Shown here in pieces: positions 1 to 8,065 of a stretch of 64,000 nucleotides of DNA. Numbering within the stretch: the first letter of the stretch is position 1; the number at the start of each line of letters is the position of its first letter. The position numbers and the translations under genes were made by a program. The notes beneath the pieces were generated by a model. The model was not told the origin of the DNA. It saw nothing but the letters and a program-made list of their open reading frames with translations, and made no database searches. This DNA comes from Thermaerobacillus caldiproteolyticus (GTDB lineage Bacteria; Bacillota; Bacilli; Bacillales; Anoxybacillaceae), in contig NZ_JACDUT010000001.1 of the NCBI RefSeq assembly GCF_013761245.1, forward strand, positions 310,001 through 374,000. Reading direction: 5' to 3'.

Positions 1-1332
1 TGCGACTGAAAGCGGCGACACGCGAACGTTTTTTTGCCCAATCGATGTCTGTGCAACGGCAAGCGGCACGGATTTGTCGCTATTGTCATACCAAATCGTT
101 GCCCTTTTTTCTTCAGGAAATTGCCTGAAGTTCGTCAAATGATAAACATCACCTTGCCAACCAGCGAGCGGAGATAATCCTAGTTTTTGTGCATATTGTT
201 CGATGATATTTGGATCTTGGTCGACTAGCTCTTTTCCTAATGTGGCAAATGTATTATTACAGCTCACTGAAAAGCTCTCTTCAAAGCTGAGCATTCCATA
301 TAAATGCTCATTCTCTGGAGTAATTCCGTCAATTTTTTTACTGCAGTCAAAGGTTCTTTCTTTGGAAACAATCCCCTTTTCTATCGCCGCAGCAGCGATA
401 ACCGTTTTAAACACCGAACCGGGGATTTGCGGCAATATCATTTGATTTTCTGCCGCATTATTTTTGTATGGATCGCGCGGGTCCATGTCAGGACGGCTCA
501 CCATCGCTAGCACGCTGTTTGTTTGAATATCAAGTAAAACTACCCCACCTTTTTTTAATTGATGCTGTTGCACAACAGATTCAACAATTTCTTGCAAATC
601 GCGATCGATCGTTGTTTGGACAGAAACAGGATAAAATGGATTGCCAGGGTCGCTATATTTCACATCAATGCCAAATAAAGGCCTGCCTTCTGCATCGACG
701 TGATACAATAGCTTCGTTTCTCCTTCTGGAATTAAAAATTCATCAAATGCTTTTTGTAATCCATGGATCCCTACTTCCGTGTGGGGAGAAAGATGACGGT
801 CTGGGTAGCGAGAGTGCAATAATTGGGCATCTTCGCGAGTAAAGCCGATGAGGTGCTCAGCATACACCTTTTCGAGCGGATACTGTTTTTTTACCGCGAG
901 CACGCCCGGAATGTGAAGGCGATTAATCTCCTCCATTTGTGTCTCTGTCAATGCAAACGGCTCTCCTCCGAGTGAAAAAATGAACGGTTCTTTCGCTTGT
1001 TGCAGTTTTGAAGCGATGATGCTTGGGGAAATGTCAAGAATCGCTGCCAATTTCTCCATCGGCCAATTCATCGTTTTTAAAAATGGAAAAAGAACAAGTG
1101 AAGGAATATATTCATTCGTGAGCGGTTTGCCATTTCGGTCGACAAACGTGCCTCTTCCTGCGTCAATGACCATTTCTTGCGTCCGTTGCGCGACGCTTTC
1201 CTCGATTAAATTCACTTTCTTTTTCGAAAACGTTTCTGTGCTTACTAATTGAATTTGAATGAGTCGTCCGATTAATAGAAAGATACAGAGTTGAATGAGT
1301 GCCAAAATAACAAACATTCTTTTTTTCCACAT
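1..1332 (-). CDS. pbpI: Class B penicillin-binding protein (transpeptidase), 3' end beyond window
   Basis: Partial gene; the reading frame is open from ATG at 1332 to the left edge (444 codons). Residues about 5-25 form one membrane anchor, followed by the PBP dimerisation domain and the transpeptidase domain. I see the SxxK active-site motif SVFK at residues 306-309, the SxN motif (SCN) about 40 residues later, and a GQ...SPLSVA stretch at the edge; the KTG motif should lie beyond the window. This family cross-links peptidoglycan outside the membrane. Position after greA matches B. subtilis yrrR (pbpI). The ribosome-binding site GAGGTG (1339-1344) lies inside the greA terminator stem. Confidence 0.9.
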   Translation of the reverse strand, partial: MWKKRMFVILALIQLCIFLLIGRLIQIQLVSTETFSKKKVNLIEESVAQRTQEMVIDAGRGTFVDRNGKPLTNEYIPSLVLFPFLKTMNWPMEKLAAILDISPSIIASKLQQAKEPFIFSLGGEPFALTETQMEEINRLHIPGVLAVKKQYPLEKVYAEHLIGFTREDAQLLHSRYPDRHLSPHTEVGIHGLQKAFDEFLIPEGETKLLYHVDAEGRPLFGIDVKYSDPGNPFYPVSVQTTIDRDLQEIVESVVQQHQLKKGGVVLLDIQTNSVLAMVSRPDMDPRDPYKNNAAENQMILPQIPGSVFKTVIAAAAIEKGIVSKERTFDCSKKIDGITPENEHLYGMLSFEESFSVSCNNTFATLGKELVDQDPNIIEQYAQKLGLSPLAGWQGDVYHLTNFRQFPEEKRATIWYDNSDKSVPLAVAQTSIGQKNVRVSPLSVA

Positions 1333-1336
1333 AAAA

Positions 1337-1367
1337 AACACCTCGTCTTCATTTTCGACGAGGTGTT
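1337..1367 (-). terminator. greA terminator carrying the pbpI ribosome-binding site
   Basis: On the minus strand an 11-bp perfect stem (1357-1367 with 1337-1347) with a 9-base loop is followed by T residues. The 3' arm contains GAGGTG, and the pbpI ATG starts six bases after it, so the same hairpin can end greA transcripts and hide the pbpI ribosome-binding site. Confidence 0.8.
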
Positions 1368-1379
1368 AAATTTTAAAAC

Positions 1380-1856
1380 CTATTTCACGGCAACGATTTT
1401 TACAAACATTTCGCCGCCAGGAGTTTGTACCATCACTTCTTCTCCAACTCTTCTGCCGAGAAGTGATTTGGCAATCGGCGAGTCGTTTGAAATTTTTCCT
1501 TCAAATGGGTCCGCTTCAGCGCTCCCGACAATCGTATATGTTTCTTCTTCACCATCAGGTAGTTCGATGAACGTAACGGATTTTCCTAATGAGACGACAT
1601 CTGGGTTTTCCGTATCTTCTTCGATAATTTTAGCATTACGAATCATGTTTTCGAGCGTTTGAATGCGCGCTTCAACGAAAGCTTGCTCGTCTTTCGCTGC
1701 ATCGTATTCAGAGTTCTCGGAAAGGTCACCAAAACCACGTGCAATTTTAATGCGTTCCACAACTTCCTTCCGCTTAACCGTTTTCAAATACTCAAGCTCT
1801 TGTTCCAGCTTCTCTTTCCCTTCTTTTGTCATCGGGTATTCTTTTTCCATTGCCAT
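1380..1856 (-). CDS. greA: Transcription elongation factor GreA
   Basis: 158 residues, the usual length for GreA. It has the N-terminal antiparallel coiled coil (residues about 1-75, with the conserved [14 protein letters not shown] stretch) that reaches into the RNA polymerase secondary channel, and the C-terminal FKBP-like domain. It stimulates cleavage of backtracked nascent RNA. A GGAG ribosome-binding site precedes the ATG. It lies between udk and pbpI as in B. subtilis. A weak inverted repeat at 1944-1965 separates it from udk. Confidence 0.96.
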   Translation of the reverse strand: MAMEKEYPMTKEGKEKLEQELEYLKTVKRKEVVERIKIARGFGDLSENSEYDAAKDEQAFVEARIQTLENMIRNAKIIEEDTENPDVVSLGKSVTFIELPDGEEETYTIVGSAEADPFEGKISNDSPIAKSLLGRRVGEEVMVQTPGGEMFVKIVAVK

Positions 1857-2009
1857 AACGGTTCACTCCTCTATTTTTATTATCAGAATTTTGTATAATA
1901 CCGTGTTACCTACTTGCCTCCGCTTTTCCTGGCTATGTAGAATACGAACGGGTTTATCCGTTCGTACAAACATGCGGGGAAAGTTTGTTATATTATCTAT
2001 GTTATGTTA

Positions 2010-2645
2010 TTACAAAAAAGACTTTTGTTCAAGAATTGTGCGAATTTTTGTGACCATTAAATCAATCGCCACATAATTTTGTCCGCCCTCTGGAATGATG
2101 ATATCGGCATATCGCTTTGTCGGTTCAATAAATTGATTATGCATTGGACGAACGACGGAGACATATTGTTCAATGACCGATTCTAACGTGCGACCTCGTT
2201 CATTAATATCACGTAGCAAGCGACGAATGATGCGAATATCGGCATCAGTATCGACATATACCTTAATATCCATTAAATTGCGTAATCGTTCATCTTCTAA
2301 TACAAGGATTCCTTCTACAATGATGACGTCCTTCGGTTCGACATGAATAACTTTATCCGCTCTTGTGTGGAGCGTATAATCGTAAACCGGCTTTTCAATC
2401 GGTTCGTAATTAAGCAATTTTTGAAGGTGCTCAATTAACAAATCGTTGTCAAAGGCAAGCGGGTGATCGTAGTTCGTTTTTAATCGCTCTTCAAATGGAA
2501 GATGGCTTTGATCTTTATAATAAAAATCTTGCTCAAGCATTAAAATCGAGTGACCTTTAAAATGCTCATAGATGGCTTTAGCCACGCTTGTTTTCCCCGA
2601 ACCGGAGCCGCCAGCGACTCCGATAACAACCGGTTTCTTCCCCAT
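2010..2645 (-). CDS. udk: Uridine kinase
   Basis: 211 residues. Phosphorylates uridine and cytidine to UMP and CMP in pyrimidine salvage in the cytoplasm. The Walker A loop GGSGSGKT is at residues 12-19. The phosphoribulokinase/uridine kinase fold and length match the family. AAAGGAG lies upstream of the ATG. It begins one base after the stop of trhP2 and is probably the distal gene of the mltG-trmR-trhP1-trhP2-udk run. Confidence 0.96.
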   Translation of the reverse strand: MGKKPVVIGVAGGSGSGKTSVAKAIYEHFKGHSILMLEQDFYYKDQSHLPFEERLKTNYDHPLAFDNDLLIEHLQKLLNYEPIEKPVYDYTLHTRADKVIHVEPKDVIIVEGILVLEDERLRNLMDIKVYVDTDADIRIIRRLLRDINERGRTLESVIEQYVSVVRPMHNQFIEPTKRYADIIIPEGGQNYVAIDLMVTKIRTILEQKSFL

Positions 2646-2646
2646 C

Positions 2647-3915
2647 TTAGTTCTCCTTTCTCATCATGTTGTATGGGAAGACTTCGCGATCGACTTTAAA
2701 TTTAACAATTTGTAATGGATGACGAGCCGCATCAAGCTCGTTTCCGTCCTCATCCCAAATTGTTTCGACCACTTGTGTAAAGTTTTCGATTTCCGGACCG
2801 AAAAATTCGACTTCATCGCCCGGTTTAAAGAAGTTCCGCTGTTGCAGTGTGACCATTTTCGTTTCTTTATCGTAATCCAATACAAGCCCGGCAAACTCAT
2901 ACGTTGTCTTTTTGCTATGAACGCCATACATTTGCTCTTTATATCCCGGAACTCCTTCGAAAAAGGCTGGAGCTGTATCGCGATTGGCACATTTATCGAG
3001 TTCTTCTAGCCATTCTTTTCGAATGACAAAATTGTCAGGATCAGCACAGTACGCATCGATCACTTTGCGATAAACACTTACGACTGTCGCTACATAGTGA
3101 ATCGACTTCATGCGTCCTTCAATTTTTAAACTATCAATACCTAACTCAATCATTTTTGGAATGGATTGAATTAAGTTTAAGTCTTTCGGACTCATTGCAA
3201 ACGGAGCATCCTTTTCGTCAAATAATGGAATTTCTTTTCCACCGTCCAATTTGTATAAATCGTAGTCCCAGCGGCATGATTGACAGCACCCACCGCGGTT
3301 CGAGTCGCGTGCGGTCATATGGTTGCTTAATACACAGCGACCGGAGTAGGCAATACACATCGCGCCATGAATGAATGCTTCAATTTCAATGTCCACTTTT
3401 TCTTTTATCTCACGAATTTCTTCTGCGCTTGTTTCGCGTGCAAGCACGACTCTCTCAAGCCCTTCTTCTTTCCAAAACTGCACCGCTTTCCAGTTCGTGA
3501 GCGACTGCTGCGTACTTAAATGCACTTCAAGCTTTGGTGCCACACGGCGAGCCGTTTCAATAATGAGCGGATCTGCCACGATAATGCCGTGCACACCAGC
3601 TTCTTGAAGTCCTTTTAAATAGTTGTCTAACCCCGGAATATTTTCGTTATGGGCGTAAATATTCGTCGTCACATAAATTTTTGCTCCATATTGATTCGCA
3701 AAGCGAACGCCTTCTGCGATTTCTTCTAGTGTAAAGTTATCGGCGTTAGAGCGAAGTCCGTACTCTTGTCCGCCAATAAATACAGCATCCGCGCCATAAT
3801 GAACCGCCACTTTGAGTTTCTCAAGGTTGCCTGCTGGAGCAAGAAGCTCCGGCTTTTTCGTAATGACGCGCTTTCCGTTAATGATTTCGGAAATGTTGTC
3901 ATTTTTTAAAAGCAT
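2647..3915 (-). CDS. trhP2: U32-family tRNA wobble uridine hydroxylation protein TrhP2 (YrrO)
   Basis: 422 residues from the ATG at 3915, chosen because AAGGAGG lies just upstream; an in-frame ATG at 3936 lies before that site and would add seven residues. Peptidase-U32 family: N-terminal TIM-barrel ([10 protein letters not shown]), the U32 signature [12 protein letters not shown] near residues 185-196, and a Cys-rich GGCCQSC motif that may hold an Fe-S cluster. In B. subtilis YrrN and YrrO are needed for 5-hydroxyuridine at tRNA position 34. Despite the old peptidase name this is a tRNA modification protein. It follows trhP1 by 22 bases. Confidence 0.92.
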   Translation of the reverse strand: MLLKNDNISEIINGKRVITKKPELLAPAGNLEKLKVAVHYGADAVFIGGQEYGLRSNADNFTLEEIAEGVRFANQYGAKIYVTTNIYAHNENIPGLDNYLKGLQEAGVHGIIVADPLIIETARRVAPKLEVHLSTQQSLTNWKAVQFWKEEGLERVVLARETSAEEIREIKEKVDIEIEAFIHGAMCIAYSGRCVLSNHMTARDSNRGGCCQSCRWDYDLYKLDGGKEIPLFDEKDAPFAMSPKDLNLIQSIPKMIELGIDSLKIEGRMKSIHYVATVVSVYRKVIDAYCADPDNFVIRKEWLEELDKCANRDTAPAFFEGVPGYKEQMYGVHSKKTTYEFAGLVLDYDKETKMVTLQQRNFFKPGDEVEFFGPEIENFTQVVETIWDEDGNELDAARHPLQIVKFKVDREVFPYNMMRKEN

Positions 3916-3937
3916 GATGTTCAACCTCCTTTTCATT

Positions 3938-4867
3938 TTAATACACCGTTTCTTTAAAGAAAAACCCTGTATCTAACGGACGATGTTTTGGCTGAATCGC
4001 TTCAATTTCCGCTAGCAGTTGATCTTTTTCTTTTTCATATTGCCCGCGATTTTCTGCACATAGGTCGATGGCGCGACGATATTTTTTCGTCACTTCCGTG
4101 ATATAGTCCGGCGCGTGAAGTACTCCGTCGATTTTAAAACAGTCAATGCCTGCATCGACCATTTCTGTTAACTCATCAATAATACAAATATCGTTCGGGC
4201 TCATAATATGAGTACCGTTTTCGTCTTCAAAAATCGGATATTTGTTGTCACGTTCTTTATCATGCAAAAACATTCCTTTATCGTATTTTCGTCTTTCGAT
4301 TTCCATCACTTTTCCTTGATATTCAAAGTAGTTGCCGATTAAGGAACGCTTTGATTGGAACATACATGTCATCCCGTGTACTTGTACTTCGATTTCCACT
4401 TCGGCATGTTCCTTAATTTCGATAATAGCATCCATGTTTAACTCACGGGCAAGCACGGCGCGTTTGGCCCCTTTGCGCCCCCAATAGTTGCATGCATACC
4501 AGTTCGTTGCCGTCGTTTCCGTATTCCAATGCAGTTTCATATGCGGCGCTACTTCGCGCACGGTCATTAATACCGCCGGGTCGCCAAATACAATCGCATC
4601 GACCCCTGTATCAGCAAGAAAGCGAACATAATCTCCGAGTTCATCGACTTTGTCGTTATGAAAAATCGCGTTCATGGCTACATATACGTTGATCCCGTAT
4701 TGCCGAGCGATTTTGACCGCTTCAACGATGTCGTCGCGTCGAAATTCTCCCGCTAGACGCAAACCGTAACGCTGTTCGCCAATGATAATCGCATCTGCGC
4801 CTGCGCTCGCCAAGTCATGAATATGAGAAACGCTCGTCGGCGTCACTAACAATTCCGGTTTTTTCAT
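3938..4867 (-). CDS. trhP1: U32-family tRNA hydroxylation partner TrhP1 (YrrN)
   Basis: 309 residues, the shorter of two adjacent U32 paralogs. It has the U32 barrel start (KKPELLVTPTS) and the signature VHGMTCMFQSKRSL, but lacks the Cys-rich GGCCQSC cluster of TrhP2, so the pair probably acts as a heteromer with the cluster on one subunit (inference). Its ATG overlaps the stop of trmR by four bases (ATGA), implying translational coupling. Matches B. subtilis yrrN in position and size. Confidence 0.91.
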   Translation of the reverse strand: MKKPELLVTPTSVSHIHDLASAGADAIIIGEQRYGLRLAGEFRRDDIVEAVKIARQYGINVYVAMNAIFHNDKVDELGDYVRFLADTGVDAIVFGDPAVLMTVREVAPHMKLHWNTETTATNWYACNYWGRKGAKRAVLARELNMDAIIEIKEHAEVEIEVQVHGMTCMFQSKRSLIGNYFEYQGKVMEIERRKYDKGMFLHDKERDNKYPIFEDENGTHIMSPNDICIIDELTEMVDAGIDCFKIDGVLHAPDYITEVTKKYRRAIDLCAENRGQYEKEKDQLLAEIEAIQPKHRPLDTGFFFKETVY

Positions 4868-5517
4868 TCTCCTTCACCTCGTTTTCGTGATATCGCGATT
4901 CCATCACCAATCGGAAAAATGACCGTTTCGTAATCATCGCGATGTACCAGCCACTCATTATAGCTGCGAATTTTTTTGACTAATTGACGAATCCGTTTAT
5001 TTTCAATCGGCTCCTCTGTTGCGACAAGCCCTTTAAATAGTACGTTGTCGGTAATAATGACACCACCGTTACTCAAAAGCGGTTCATACATGTTAAAAAA
5101 GCGCTGATACTGCCCTTTTGCCGCATCAATAAAAATAGCGTCAAACGGTGCGTGCTTAGCAACTTCCTCATATAAATCAAGTGCATCGCCAAACAGCACG
5201 TCAATTTGTTTGTTTGTATTCGTTCGCTCTATATAAAAAAGCGCCCGTTCATACCGCTCTTTATCTCGTTCTATCGTAATAATTTTTGCATTCGGCAACG
5301 CTTTAGCCATGCGAATCGCCGAATAGCCGATCGCTGTTCCGATTTCTAAAATCTTCTTCGGCTGGATGAACTTTAATATTTGTAACATCGCTTCAATTCC
5401 GGTTAATTCCATAATAGGGATATCGTTTTGTTTCGCATATGCTTCGATCTCCCGAATTTCTTGTTCCCGCTCCGGAATCAGTGTTTCTAAATAACGTCCA
5501 ACTTCGCTCGACAACAA
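4864..5517 (-). CDS. trmR: tRNA 5-hydroxyuridine methyltransferase TrmR (YrrM)
   Basis: 217 residues, class I SAM-dependent O-methyltransferase of the catechol-methyltransferase type. SAM motif I is LEIGTAIGYS near residue 56; an acidic FIDAAKGQY motif that usually helps bind metal follows. In B. subtilis this protein makes 5-methoxyuridine at wobble position 34 from the hydroxyuridine made by TrhP. The start is TTG at 5517, preceded by GAGGAGGAG; a second TTG follows directly and could be used instead. A terminator-like hairpin separates it from mltG. Confidence 0.91.
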   Translation of the reverse strand: MLSSEVGRYLETLIPEREQEIREIEAYAKQNDIPIMELTGIEAMLQILKFIQPKKILEIGTAIGYSAIRMAKALPNAKIITIERDKERYERALFYIERTNTNKQIDVLFGDALDLYEEVAKHAPFDAIFIDAAKGQYQRFFNMYEPLLSNGGVIITDNVLFKGLVATEEPIENKRIRQLVKKIRSYNEWLVHRDDYETVIFPIGDGIAISRKRGEGE

Positions 5518-5532
5518 CCGTGCTCCTCCTCG

Positions 5533-5564
5533 TAAAAATAAGAGTCCCTAAAAGCAGACTCTTA
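5533..5564 (-). terminator. mltG terminator
   Basis: An eight-base stem (5557-5564 with 5539-5546) is followed on the minus strand by ATTTTTA. It lies 110 bases after the mltG stop and directly before the trmR ribosome-binding site, so read-through may feed trmR. Confidence 0.7.
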
Positions 5565-5673
5565 TAAACAGGATCATATGGCTTTAGACTTATCCATAAC
5601 TTTATATATACTATCATAAAAAGAAGTGAAATGCGAAATGTTTTACCCAAAAACCACTCATTTATATCTATAT

Positions 5674-6768
5674 CTATTGTTTTCCAATATGTTTCTCCTT
5701 TTCCCTGTTATGTTCCTCTAACGTTTTTGTAAAAATAACTTCCCCCGCCGGAGTAGCAAGAAAATATAAATAGTCGGTTTGAGCTGGTTGAAGCGCCGCT
5801 TGGATCGACATTTCGCCGGCATTGGCAATCGGGCCGGGCGGCAATCCTTTATGAATGTACGTATTGTATGGTGAATTTACTTTCAAGTCTTCGTAATAAA
5901 CTCGTTCTTTATGTTTTCCAAGCGCATAAAGAACAGTCGGGTCGGTCTGAAGAGGCATCCCAACACGCAGACGATTATAAAAAACGCTTGCGATCTTTTT
6001 ACGTTGAACTTTTTCTGTTGCTTCTTCTTCAATTAACGACGCCATTGTTAACAGGCGATGAGGAGTAAATTCTTTCTCTTTCATTTCCCCCTCATATTTC
6101 GCTACTATTTCAGCTGTTTTCGCAATCATCGCTTCAATGATCGTTGAAATCGGCGGTTTTTTCTCTTTAAATGAATATGTTGCCGGGAATAAATATCCTT
6201 CGAGCGGATAACGAATGTTTTGGTTTAAAATGTCTTTTGACAAAACCGTCGGATATTTTTGAATCAACTGTTGAATATATTGACGATCATTTAATTGTTT
6301 CATAACATCTTCTTGTTTATATCCTGTTTTTTTAGCAATAATTTCCGCGATTTGTGTCAATTGTTTTCCTTCAGGAATCGTAATTTTTAATTTCATTTTC
6401 TCCATTACTTTTCCTGTTTTTAAAGTAGCGATAATGTCTTCAAGTGACATTGCTCGATTTAATTCATATTCTCCCGCTTGAAAATCAGCATGATTTTTAA
6501 ATTTCACATAATAGCGGAATACAGTCGCACTTTTAATGAGATGTTTTTTTTCTAACGTTGCAGCAATATCATTGACGGAAGACCCAATTGGAATCGATAC
6601 GTGAACAGCAGTACGATCTTTTGGATTTACTGGTTTTAGAGCCGATTTTATATATAAATAACTTCCTGCTAAGATCGTGATAAAGCCAATCAACATAACG
6701 GTGCATACGATGAAAACAACTTTCCTCACAATTTGTACATCTTTTTGGAAAAATTGGTTATATTGCAT
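5674..6768 (-). CDS. mltG: Endolytic murein transglycosylase MltG (YceG family)
   Basis: 364 residues. A short cytoplasmic N-terminus, one membrane helix (about 14-38), a LysM-like domain and the YceG catalytic domain. The catalytic glutamate lies in ASLIEEEA near residue 245, followed by the family motifs SVFYNRLRVGMPLQTD and SPYNTY. It cuts nascent glycan strands near the membrane and limits their length. GGGAGG precedes the ATG. Same neighbours as B. subtilis yrrL. Confidence 0.94.
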   Translation of the reverse strand: MQYNQFFQKDVQIVRKVVFIVCTVMLIGFITILAGSYLYIKSALKPVNPKDRTAVHVSIPIGSSVNDIAATLEKKHLIKSATVFRYYVKFKNHADFQAGEYELNRAMSLEDIIATLKTGKVMEKMKLKITIPEGKQLTQIAEIIAKKTGYKQEDVMKQLNDRQYIQQLIQKYPTVLSKDILNQNIRYPLEGYLFPATYSFKEKKPPISTIIEAMIAKTAEIVAKYEGEMKEKEFTPHRLLTMASLIEEEATEKVQRKKIASVFYNRLRVGMPLQTDPTVLYALGKHKERVYYEDLKVNSPYNTYIHKGLPPGPIANAGEMSIQAALQPAQTDYLYFLATPAGEVIFTKTLEEHNREKEKHIGKQ

Positions 6769-6842
6769 TGGAATCCTCCCTTCACTCGTGATATTATACT
6801 ACAAACTTTCGCATTTTTCGCTATCTCTTTGCTTTTTTCCAC

Positions 6843-6878
6843 AAAAAAAGACAGCCCGTTATCGCGGGCCATCTTTTT
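6843..6878. terminator. Bidirectional terminator-like hairpin
   Basis: A GC-rich stem (GCCCG with CGGGC) is flanked by A residues on the left and T residues on the right. It lies between mltG and yrzB and could stop minus-strand yrzB transcripts. Confidence 0.6.
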
Positions 6879-6939
6879 CACTTCTTTCATCTTAATGATT
6901 GCATTCGTGCACAATACACGCCTCTCTGCTTTTCTGAAT

Positions 6940-6995
6940 GTCCGGCAACTCATCCCCTTGTGATACCTCAGGGATAAGGGGGCGCTTCCGCTTGT
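6940..6995 (-). repeat. Stop-codon-linked repeat, copy 1 (after yrzB)
   Basis: Directly after the yrzB stop the minus strand reads ACAAGCGGAAGCGCCCCC, the 5' module of the repeat family also seen after mnmA, rsfA, tcdA, queA and nadA. A CCCCTT/AAGGGG inverted repeat (6954-6981) follows. Only the 5' module is recognised here. Confidence 0.5.
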
Positions 6996-7283
6996 TTATT
7001 CTCCCTCTTCTTCAGCGCAGAAAGTATTCCATACTTCTTCGATCATATCCCATTCTTCTTCTGTTTCAATTGGTTGAAGCTCTCCTTCTTGATCGTCTTC
7101 CCCAGGGATAAAAGCCGATACGTGAATTTCTGTTTCTTCTTCATCGTCGTATTCAGCACCGATCGGGTAATAAAATACATACGATTTTCCAAAATCGTCT
7201 GATTCAAATGTAAACAATACTTCGCATAGTTGTTCATTGCCATCTTCATCGACAATGGTAATATGTTTATCGCCATGTTCCAT
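6996..7283 (-). CDS. yrzB: DUF1292 family protein YrzB
   Basis: 95 residues, very acidic, of the small DUF1292 family, with no known catalytic motif. Its conserved place just after ruvX and yrzL is the only functional clue. CGGAGG precedes the ATG. It is the last gene of the yrzL-ruvX-yrzB run. Confidence 0.88.
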   Translation of the reverse strand: MEHGDKHITIVDEDGNEQLCEVLFTFESDDFGKSYVFYYPIGAEYDDEEETEIHVSAFIPGEDDQEGELQPIETEEEWDMIEEVWNTFCAEEEGE

Positions 7284-7299
7284 TTTCTTTTACCTCCGT

Positions 7300-7716
7300 T
7301 TACTGTTTGCTGTCAAGATAAGATTGTAAAATGACGACAGCTGCCATCTTATCAATAACTTGTTTCCGCTTTTTGCGGCTGACATCGGCAGCGATAAGCA
7401 TGCGCTCGGCTGCCATTGTCGAAAGACGCTCGTCCCATAAAATGACAGGCAACGAAAATTCGCGCTCCAGTATCTTGGCAAAACGTTGACTCGCTTCGCC
7501 ACGAGGTCCCACCGTTCCGTTCATGTTTTTCGGAAAACCAAGCACGATCGTATCGACGTTGTACTCCTCGATAATGCCACGGAGCCGGTTCAAGCCAAAT
7601 TCTCCGTTTTCTTCATCGATTGAAATTGTTTCAAGCCCTTGCGCGGTCCAGCCTAATTCGTCACTGACAGCTACTCCAAGCGTCTTTGTCCCCAAATCCA
7701 ATCCTAATACGCGCAT
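7300..7716 (-). CDS. ruvX: Holliday junction resolvase-like protein RuvX (YqgF family)
   Basis: 138 residues, RNase H-like fold. N-terminal [18 protein letters not shown] supplies the first catalytic Asp and WDERLST the conserved Glu/Arg. The family has been assigned Holliday junction resolution and a role in 5' pre-16S rRNA processing; which dominates here cannot be told from sequence. AAAGGA precedes the ATG, which begins three bases after the yrzL stop. Confidence 0.93.
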   Translation of the reverse strand: MRVLGLDLGTKTLGVAVSDELGWTAQGLETISIDEENGEFGLNRLRGIIEEYNVDTIVLGFPKNMNGTVGPRGEASQRFAKILEREFSLPVILWDERLSTMAAERMLIAADVSRKKRKQVIDKMAAVVILQSYLDSKQ

Positions 7717-7719
7717 ACG

Positions 7720-7986
7720 TCAATCCTTTCGTTGCTTCTGTAAATAGAATCTCACTAATTCTTCGATTAATTCATCCCGTTCAATTTTGCGAATTAATGT
7801 GCGTGCATCTTTGTGACGAGGGATGTAAGCTGGGTCGCCAGATAGTAAATAGCCAACAATTTGATTAATCGGGTTATACCCTTTCTCTTGCAGAGCCTCG
7901 TATACGGTTAACAGCACTTCACGAATATCCGTTTCCACAGGCTCTTCCGAAAAGTTAAATTGCATCGTCTGGTCAAATGAGCTCAC
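7720..7986 (-). CDS. yrzL: IreB-family regulatory phosphoprotein YrzL (UPF0297)
   Basis: 88 residues from GTG at 7986, chosen because GAGGTG lies upstream and the length equals that of B. subtilis YrzL; the frame stays open further upstream without a ribosome-binding site. Homologous to IreB of enterococci, a small target of the PASTA kinase that affects cell-wall stress resistance. No kinase gene is in this window. It lies between alaS and ruvX as in most Firmicutes. Confidence 0.9.
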   Translation of the reverse strand: MSSFDQTMQFNFSEEPVETDIREVLLTVYEALQEKGYNPINQIVGYLLSGDPAYIPRHKDARTLIRKIERDELIEELVRFYLQKQRKD

Positions 7987-8065
7987 CGTTATACACCTCG
8001 CTCTCCAATTCACCGAAATCTGGCATCTCCCTATCTTACATCCATTGTACACTATATGACGCAAA

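Noticed and set aside
1944-1965. Udk terminator
   Set aside because: The ACGAACGG/CCGTTCGT hairpin lacks a following T tract; kept only as a weak inverted repeat.
2647-4867. Two collagenase-like proteases
   Set aside because: U32 proteins of this YrrN/YrrO type act in tRNA hydroxylation; the gene order with trmR supports that.
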